62,693 nt of DNA from Pseudonocardia sp. SCN 73-27 (lineage in GTDB: Bacteria; Actinomycetota; Actinomycetes; Mycobacteriales; Pseudonocardiaceae). Every line of letters starts with the position of its first letter. The first letter of the stretch is position 1. Below the pieces are notes generated by a model. That model saw only the letters and a program-made list of their open reading frames with translations. It ran no database searches and had not been told where the DNA came from. This document shows positions 58,432 through 62,693 of this stretch, in pieces. The stretch lies in assembly GCA_001725415.1 (NCBI GenBank), contig MEGH01000030.1:1-62693 (forward strand), in the 5' to 3' direction. The translations under genes were made by a program, and so were the position numbers.

Positions 58432-59927
58432 GCGGCCTCCCCGAGGGCCGGCGGGTCGATGGACTCGGCGGGGCCTGTCGGGGCGAGGGTGAGCGGAGTC
58501 GGCCGGCCGGTGCGCATGAACGCGTTCAGCTCGGCGAGGTGCGAGTCGGTCAGATGGAACGCGCGGCCGCGCTGGACTGCCTTGCGTCCGTCAGTCGTCG
58601 TCCAGGCGACGCCGGGGGTGTCCTCGCTGATCTCGTGCGCAGCAGCGCCACGGGTCCGAGCGCCGTCGCCGAGCGCGAGGTCGACCTGGTCGGCCTCGTC
58701 CAGGCGCAGCGCGATCTTCGTCGGGAAGAGGTGGCGGAAGTCCAGGACGGACTTGCGCGGGTCCTGAACCTGCCCGAGCAGACAGACACCGGGCGCGCGG
58801 CCCTGGGAGGTGATGACCTGCAGCGCGTTGTTGGCGCGGGTCTTCAGGGCGCGGTCGGTCTGGTAGGCGACGACGTCGGCGAGCTCGTCGACGACCAGGA
58901 GCACGAACGGTGTCCCGGAGTCGGGGGACCAGGCGGCGGAACCGGCGCGGCGGAGCTGGTCGGCGCGGGTGCGGACGAGGCCGGCGACATGGTCGAGCAG
59001 GTCGACGGCGTCGGCCCCGTTGTCGAAGACCAGGCGCTCGAACAGGTGCGGAGCGCGCCCGAGTTCCATGCCGCCCTTGGGATCGATGCCGAACACCTGG
59101 ACCTGCCCGGCGGCGATAGCCGGGGCGAGGTGCCACAGCAGCGACCACATCACCGACGACTTCCCGGCCCCGGTGGAGCCGACGACGAGGAGGTGGTTGC
59201 CGAGCAGGCGGGCGTTCCACGGCCGTCCGGTCTCGATCGTTCCGACCGGCACCTTGCGTAGGTCGACGTCCGCGCCGACTTCGACGAGGCCGGGCGGTGC
59301 GATCGGGTCGCGCAGCGGGTCGGTGTGGATGAGGTCGAGCCAGATGCGGCGCGGCTTGTCCTGACGCACCCGGCACGACATGGCGCCGAACGAGTGGGCC
59401 AGCGATTCGGCGCGTGCGACGAACTCGTCGGGGCTCTGCCCGTGGAGGAGGCGAACCGAGACACGGTCGCGCCAGCCGTCGGAGCGGACGCGGCGGATGC
59501 GGGGGTAGTAGTGGGTCGACCCCGCCTTGCGGACGAGATTGGCGAACCGGGTCGTCCGCCGCCACACCCGCCCGTAGACCCATGCCCGGCGCCACTCCGA
59601 CGCGATCTGCCGGCGGGCGATCCGGTCGAACGAGTCCGGCCACTGCCACCGCCACCCCGCCGCAGCGACGACGACCAGGCCGACGGCGAGCGCGACCCAC
59701 CACCACGAGGAGGTGAGACCGACCCACAGCGCGGCCGCCAAGCCGAGGAGCGTGACGGGGTAGCGGTAGACCCGACGCGCGACGAGGTCGACCAGGCGCA
59801 CGGCGAGGTAGCCGGCGATCACCGGCGCCGCGACGAACAGCGCCTTGCTCGGGAGCATGACCCACCAGGGCAACCGGGGGCGTTCGACTTCCAAGGGTGC
59901 GGGGGCGGTCCAGTCCTTGCGGCTCAT
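58428..59927 (-). CDS. FtsK/SpoIIIE-type DNA translocase (TraSA-like transfer protein)
   Basis: 499 residues. Two to three N-terminal membrane helices (~28-90), then the motor domain: Walker A GSTGAGKSS (250-258), FGIDPKGGMELG, Walker B VLLVVDELADVV (~340-350), and QGRAPGVCLLGQVQDPRKSV. In actinomycete conjugative elements one such protein moves double-stranded DNA between mycelial cells. GGAGG precedes the ATG at 59927. The domain order and the rep/xis/int neighbours fit a complete transfer-competent AICE core. Confidence 0.92.
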   Translation of the reverse strand: MSRKDWTAPAPLEVERPRLPWWVMLPSKALFVAAPVIAGYLAVRLVDLVARRVYRYPVTLLGLAAALWVGLTSSWWWVALAVGLVVVAAAGWRWQWPDSFDRIARRQIASEWRRAWVYGRVWRRTTRFANLVRKAGSTHYYPRIRRVRSDGWRDRVSVRLLHGQSPDEFVARAESLAHSFGAMSCRVRQDKPRRIWLDLIHTDPLRDPIAPPGLVEVGADVDLRKVPVGTIETGRPWNARLLGNHLLVVGSTGAGKSSVMWSLLWHLAPAIAAGQVQVFGIDPKGGMELGRAPHLFERLVFDNGADAVDLLDHVAGLVRTRADQLRRAGSAAWSPDSGTPFVLLVVDELADVVAYQTDRALKTRANNALQVITSQGRAPGVCLLGQVQDPRKSVLDFRHLFPTKIALRLDEADQVDLALGDGARTRGAAAHEISEDTPGVAWTTTDGRKAVQRGRAFHLTDSHLAELNAFMRTGRPTPLTLAPTGPAESIDPPALGEAA

Positions 59928-60079
59928 CGGGAACCTCCGGTGCGGCGGCGGCCGGGGACGGCCGAGAGCGGGAACAACGGGTGTTGGTCGAGGTGGTCGG
60001 CGCAGCGGCGCCGGCGCGGGTCGGGGCGCTCGACCAGGACCGTGCGGCAGACCTCGCAGCGGACGGGGGTGGCGTTCAT
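59924..60079 (-). CDS. Mini zinc-finger-like protein
   Basis: 51 residues with a CxxC...CxxH arrangement (Cys8, Cys11, Cys26, His29) followed by a basic tail (GRRRTGGSR). ATGA overlaps with both neighbours (whiB stop at 60076-60078, tra ATG at 59927) argue that it is translated. Role unknown; a DNA-binding helper of the element is plausible. Confidence 0.7.
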   Translation of the reverse strand: MNATPVRCEVCRTVLVERPDPRRRRCADHLDQHPLFPLSAVPGRRRTGGSR

Positions 60080-60369
60080 GCGGCGGCACCGCCCCGGACG
60101 GTCGGGCGGAGCACGACGACGGTCGCGGAGCGGGTGGCGAGGGCGGTGCGTTCGTCGGGGGTGAACCCGGCGACGATGCCCCAGCGTCGGGCGGGGTCTT
60201 CCCAGTCCATGACGTCGTCGAAGCACAGGGCCCGGACCGGGCAGCCCGCGCAGACCTGCCGCGCCGTGGCCACGGCGGGCGAGGTGGGGTCGAGGTCGAG
60301 CGGGAAGAACAGCTCCGGGTCCACGCCCCGCGCGCACGCGGCAGCGCCACGCCACTCGCGGCCGCTCAT
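60076..60369 (-). CDS. WhiB family iron-sulfur regulator
   Basis: 97 residues. The four cluster ligands are Cys12, Cys40, Cys43 and Cys49 (AACARG, VCAGCPVRALC). The usual G[VI]WGG turn is replaced by RRWGIVAGFTPDER. WhiB-like proteins bind 4Fe-4S and act with the principal sigma factor; element- and phage-encoded versions can redirect host transcription. Here it lies in the middle of the transfer operon, tightly overlapped on both sides. Confidence 0.88.
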   Translation of the reverse strand: MSGREWRGAAACARGVDPELFFPLDLDPTSPAVATARQVCAGCPVRALCFDDVMDWEDPARRWGIVAGFTPDERTALATRSATVVVLRPTVRGGAAA

Positions 60370-60758
60370 GACGCGATCCCGAGATCGTGGTGGTTCGACA
60401 TCGCGCCGGCCACGTCCGAGGTGGGGCGGCGTTCGGCGCGGGCACGCCAGTCGGCGGCGGCGTCGCGCCAGAACCGGGCCCGGTCCTGCTCCTGCCCAGC
60501 GGCATGGATGACCGCGCGGACGAACAGCCGGGACAAGCCGTCGCGGTGCCGGCGGGTCAGCAGCAGGTTCCACCAGGCGACGCGGCGGGCGCAGATGGTG
60601 GCCAGCCGGTCCGCGCGCAGGGCGTGGGCGGTGTTCGAGTCGGGCGCCTCGGCGGCGATCGTGGAGAACTGCTCGGTCAGCTCGTCGAGCGCGGCGAGAA
60701 CCCGCTCGGTGACCGGGAGCCGGTCGTCGTGCTGGTGGGCGGTGTGGGTGGTGCTCAT
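60366..60758 (-). CDS. Element-encoded protein of unknown function
   Basis: 130 residues, mostly helical and charged (RVLAALDELTEQFSTIAAE; RADRLATICARRVAWWNLLL; RARFWRDAAADWRARAE). No family recognised. GGAAGGA lies upstream of the ATG; its stop overlaps the whiB ATG. First gene after the hairpin that follows pra. Confidence 0.7.
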   Translation of the reverse strand: MSTTHTAHQHDDRLPVTERVLAALDELTEQFSTIAAEAPDSNTAHALRADRLATICARRVAWWNLLLTRRHRDGLSRLFVRAVIHAAGQEQDRARFWRDAAADWRARAERRPTSDVAGAMSNHHDLGIAS

Positions 60759-60820
60759 CTAGGGTTCGTGTCCTTCCGGAATCTGTTGCCTGCCAATGCA
60801 TCCGCGGATCGAGGGAGAAC

Positions 60821-60853
60821 GGGGACGAGCCAGGCGGTTCCTGGCTCGTCCCC
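60821..60853 (-). terminator. Strong hairpin between pra and the transfer operon
   Basis: Perfect 14-base stem GGGGACGAGCCAGG (60821-60834) / CCTGGCTCGTCCCC (60840-60853), 5-base loop, 16 bases after the pra stop. It may end or attenuate pra transcription before the downstream genes; no T run. The remaining gap to 60759 holds only the next gene's leader. Confidence 0.6.
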
Positions 60854-60868
60854 ACCGAGCTGCACGGG

Positions 60869-61306
60869 TCAGGCGGCGTCCTGGTTGGCCTTGTGCGGCG
60901 CCGGCTTCGCCCCGTGATTGCCGGGCGCGCGCATCCCGGACGCGCGGAAGCTGTAGGCCACGCGGGGCCGTCCGCCGTTCTCCGCGACGTAGGGGGTGAC
61001 GGTCAGGCCGTCGAACTCGACCGGGCGGAACGGAAGGCCGGCGGCCGCCTCCGGGGGCACCGGCTGATGCGTGGCGGCGATCTTCACGACCACCGTCTTG
61101 TCCGCCCGTCGCGCCTCCGGGTCCGCGTCCAGCACCGAGACCGACCACACCGGAAGGCCGGACTCCTTGTCGGTCTGCTGCACCGGACGCCCGGCGCTGG
61201 ACTTGTCGAAGTCGCGTACCGGCTCGACCTCGGACACCACGTAGGCGCCGTGCGGGAAGACGTCGCCCATCGTGACGGTGAACCTGCTCTTGATTGCCAT
61301 CTGCAT
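60869..61306 (-). CDS. Pra-like plasmid replication, integration and excision activator
   Basis: 145 residues resembling actinobacterial Pra-type activators: KSRFTVTMGDVFPHGAYVVSEVEPVRDF, VQQTDKESGLPVWSVSVLDADPEARRADKTVVVKI, LPFRPVEFDGLTVTPYV and YSFRASGMRAPG. In pSAM2, Pra switches on rep, xis and int. The ATG at 61306 lies six bases after a TAAACG box (leaderless reading); an ATG two codons later with GAAGG at normal distance is equally possible. Divergent from the HTH gene across paired operator-like sites. Confidence 0.82.
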   Translation of the reverse strand: MQMAIKSRFTVTMGDVFPHGAYVVSEVEPVRDFDKSSAGRPVQQTDKESGLPVWSVSVLDADPEARRADKTVVVKIAATHQPVPPEAAAGLPFRPVEFDGLTVTPYVAENGGRPRVAYSFRASGMRAPGNHGAKPAPHKANQDAA

Positions 61307-61313
61307 CGCCTTC

Positions 61314-61336
61314 GTTTAGGCCCCTAAACTCGCCGG
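61314..61336. promoter_or_regulatory. Operator-like palindrome and repeat, site 1 (pra promoter)
   Basis: GTTTAGG CC CCTAAAC (61314-61329) is a perfect palindrome containing a minus-strand -10 (TAAACG) for pra. It is part of CCCCTAAACTCGCCGG (61321-61336), repeated at site 2. Confidence 0.65.
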
Positions 61337-61408
61337 GCGGTCTGACCCGCGAGTGGTATAGGGAGGATAAACATCAAGATAGGGCGGGATGCGCGAACGT
61401 GTCAAGGC

Positions 61409-61424
61409 CCCCTAAACTCGTCGG
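61409..61424. promoter_or_regulatory. Operator-like repeat, site 2, with -10 box of the HTH gene
   Basis: CCCCTAAACTCGTCGG matches site 1 in 15 of 16 bases, 88 bases away. TAAACT (61413-61418) ends 7 bases before the GTG at 61426, so the repeat overlaps a leaderless promoter. Confidence 0.65.
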
Positions 61425-61425
61425 C

Positions 61426-62253
61426 GTGTCCGGCCTCGACGACTTCGACGACGTCCGCCGCGACCCGGACCCGATCCGGCGCGGCAAGCGCGCCACCGCG
61501 CTCATGGCGATCTACCAGCAGCGCGCGACCGAGCTGGCCCGACTGCGCCGCGAGGCCATCGAGGAAGCCCACCGCAGCGCCGGCCTGACCTACACCGAGA
61601 TCGCGACCGCCCTCGGAATCACCAAGGGCCGGGTCACGCAGATCCGATCCGGAGCGCCGGCCAAGGAACGCGCGTTCTTCGGCGTCGGCCCCGTCTCTGT
61701 CGGGGTTCCGCTGCGAGTCGGTACCGACGACCGCATGCGCACCTACGTCGACGCCGCCGACCTCGCCACCCAGCAGGCCACCGAAGCCCTACTCGCGACG
61801 GTCGCGCTGGCCGCCGAGCCGTTCACGATCGCGCCCGACGCCACGACCATCCCCGACGGCGACGTCGTCATCATCTGCGGCCCCAAGTCCGCCCCGATCG
61901 GCGCCGAGCTGCTCGACTCCGACCCGCGACTCGGCATGGTCCGCGAGGACGGCCGCTGGTGGATCGTCGATAAGGCGACGGGGGAGCGGCACGGCTCTCC
62001 GATGGGTGACGACCCCGCTGGCGCCGCGGACATCGGGTACCTGTCCCGCCGCCAGGACGGCGACCGGATCGTCGTGCACGTCGCCGGCATCCACAGCCCC
62101 GGCTCTGGCGGTGTCGTGCATTTCCTCAGCGGGAATCTGCCCGAGCTGTTCACCGGGCGCGGCGGCGAGTCGTTCAGCATGGTCGTGCGCTGCGACCTCG
62201 ACGGCACGACCGTCACCGGCAGCGAGATCGTGACCGGCCCTCTGGCCTGGTGA
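61426..62253 (+). CDS. Helix-turn-helix regulator of the element
   Basis: 275 residues. A helical N-terminus with LTYTEIATALGITKGRVTQIRSG, a sigma-like/Xre-type HTH (~45-70); the C-terminal ~150 residues form a separate domain starting EPFTIAPDATTIPDGDVVIICGP and ending SGNLPELFTGRGGESFSMVVRC, possibly a ligand sensor. Likely repressor of pra and of itself through the CCTAAAC sites, comparable in role (not in sequence) to KorSA of pSAM2. The phosphatase gene begins seven bases after its stop. Confidence 0.8.
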   Translation: MSGLDDFDDVRRDPDPIRRGKRATALMAIYQQRATELARLRREAIEEAHRSAGLTYTEIATALGITKGRVTQIRSGAPAKERAFFGVGPVSVGVPLRVGTDDRMRTYVDAADLATQQATEALLATVALAAEPFTIAPDATTIPDGDVVIICGPKSAPIGAELLDSDPRLGMVREDGRWWIVDKATGERHGSPMGDDPAGAADIGYLSRRQDGDRIVVHVAGIHSPGSGGVVHFLSGNLPELFTGRGGESFSMVVRCDLDGTTVTGSEIVTGPLAW

Positions 62254-62260
62254 GGCCGAC

Positions 62261-62693
62261 ATGGACGTGACGGTCTGCGGACGCCCCGGCGGCGACAGCG
62301 CCGACTACGCCGACCTCGCGATCGTGGCTCCGTTCGGTGTGGTCCTGCTCGACGGGGCCAGCGCGTTCGAGCCCGTCGACGTCTCCCCGGTCGCATACGT
62401 GAAGACCCTCGGGAAATTCCTCACGGCTTCACTTAGTAAAAGTGACCACGTCCCCGTGTCAGATGCGGTTGCTACCGCCATCGCAAAGGCCAACGCGGAA
62501 CTTCGCCTCAAGCCGGGAGCGTCACCGTCGAGTACCGTATCCGTACTACGGGCACGTAAGAACGCTATCGACCTATATGTTCTCGGCGATACGCCGATTT
62601 ACTATGGTAGATCTACTGCTACGCAGATGTTGTCGGACGAGCGCCTCGCCGCAGTTGCTCAGCCTGAGCGGGAACGCTATCGCGATCGCCTCC
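62261..62693 (+). CDS. PP2C-like protein phosphatase, N-terminal part (runs off the window)
   Basis: ATG at 62261 with GAGG five bases upstream; the frame is open to the last base (~144 residues seen). Early VVLLDGASAFEPVDVSP, then LKPGASPSSTVSVLRARKNAIDLYVLGDTPIYYG, match the actinobacterial PP2C-domain family, where DGAS and LGD provide metal-binding Asp residues. From about 62425 the bases become much richer in A and T (for example TTTACTATGGTAGATCT), unlike everything to the left. It forms a pair with the HTH gene; the partner kinase or target is not in the window. Confidence 0.72.
   Translation, partial: MDVTVCGRPGGDSADYADLAIVAPFGVVLLDGASAFEPVDVSPVAYVKTLGKFLTASLSKSDHVPVSDAVATAIAKANAELRLKPGASPSSTVSVLRARKNAIDLYVLGDTPIYYGRSTATQMLSDERLAAVAQPERERYRDRL

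Overview
The window is a very GC-rich actinobacterial chromosome segment. It uses GTG starts freely, many genes appear to be read from leaderless promoters, and it carries a menaquinone pathway, a full nuoA-N operon, mycothiol-type DinB and WhiB proteins, and a pSAM2-like integrative element. This points to a Pseudonocardiaceae-type organism; the genus is inference.

Layout. 1-6 kb: end of an HrpB-type helicase, a PDZ/Lon-like protease, menB, an ANTAR regulator, a DUF998 membrane protein, an aldo/keto reductase and a HesB-like protein. 6-18 kb: an ABC-F ATPase, a dialkylglycine decarboxylase-like enzyme (dgdA), menD, isochorismate synthase, a DUF3592 protein, an EamA transporter without a normal start codon, an inositol phosphatase, two glycosyltransferases and menG. 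18-34.5 kb: nuoA to nuoN on the plus strand behind a near-consensus Rex box, followed by a long-chain polyprenyl diphosphate synthase. MenB, MenD, MenF, MenG and the prenyl synthase supply the menaquinone that the NADH dehydrogenase reduces. 35-54 kb: accessory metabolism and regulation, including RarD, an OmpA-domain protein, a TetR/RibD-like pair, KorAB, HtpX, an ArsR/SRPBCC pair, a frameshifted BTAD regulator, an AraC regulator and a class A beta-lactamase homologue that has lost its SxxK lysine. 54.4-55.1 kb: yajQ and tRNA-Tyr.

55.1 kb to the right edge is an integrated actinomycete element (AICE) next to the tRNA-Tyr 3' end: int, xis, rolling-circle rep, FtsK-type transfer ATPase, a CxxC/CxxH mini protein, WhiB, an unknown gene and a Pra-like activator, all on the minus strand and mostly joined by 4-base ATGA/GTGA overlaps. 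Divergent from these are a helix-turn-helix protein and a PP2C-like phosphatase that runs off the window and changes base composition partway through.

Unexplained structure: (i) two 78-base micro-ORFs encoding related 25-residue peptides (MSELASE...) sit exactly in the nuoD/nuoE and nuoE/nuoF junctions, with an ATGA overlap on both sides; (ii) six copies of a palindromic repeat of about 55 bases, with GCGCAACCTC/GAGGTTGCGC arms, lie in four intergenic gaps, always 3' of at least one gene; (iii) two copies of a different 40-base palindrome lie upstream of menD and of the ArsR gene.
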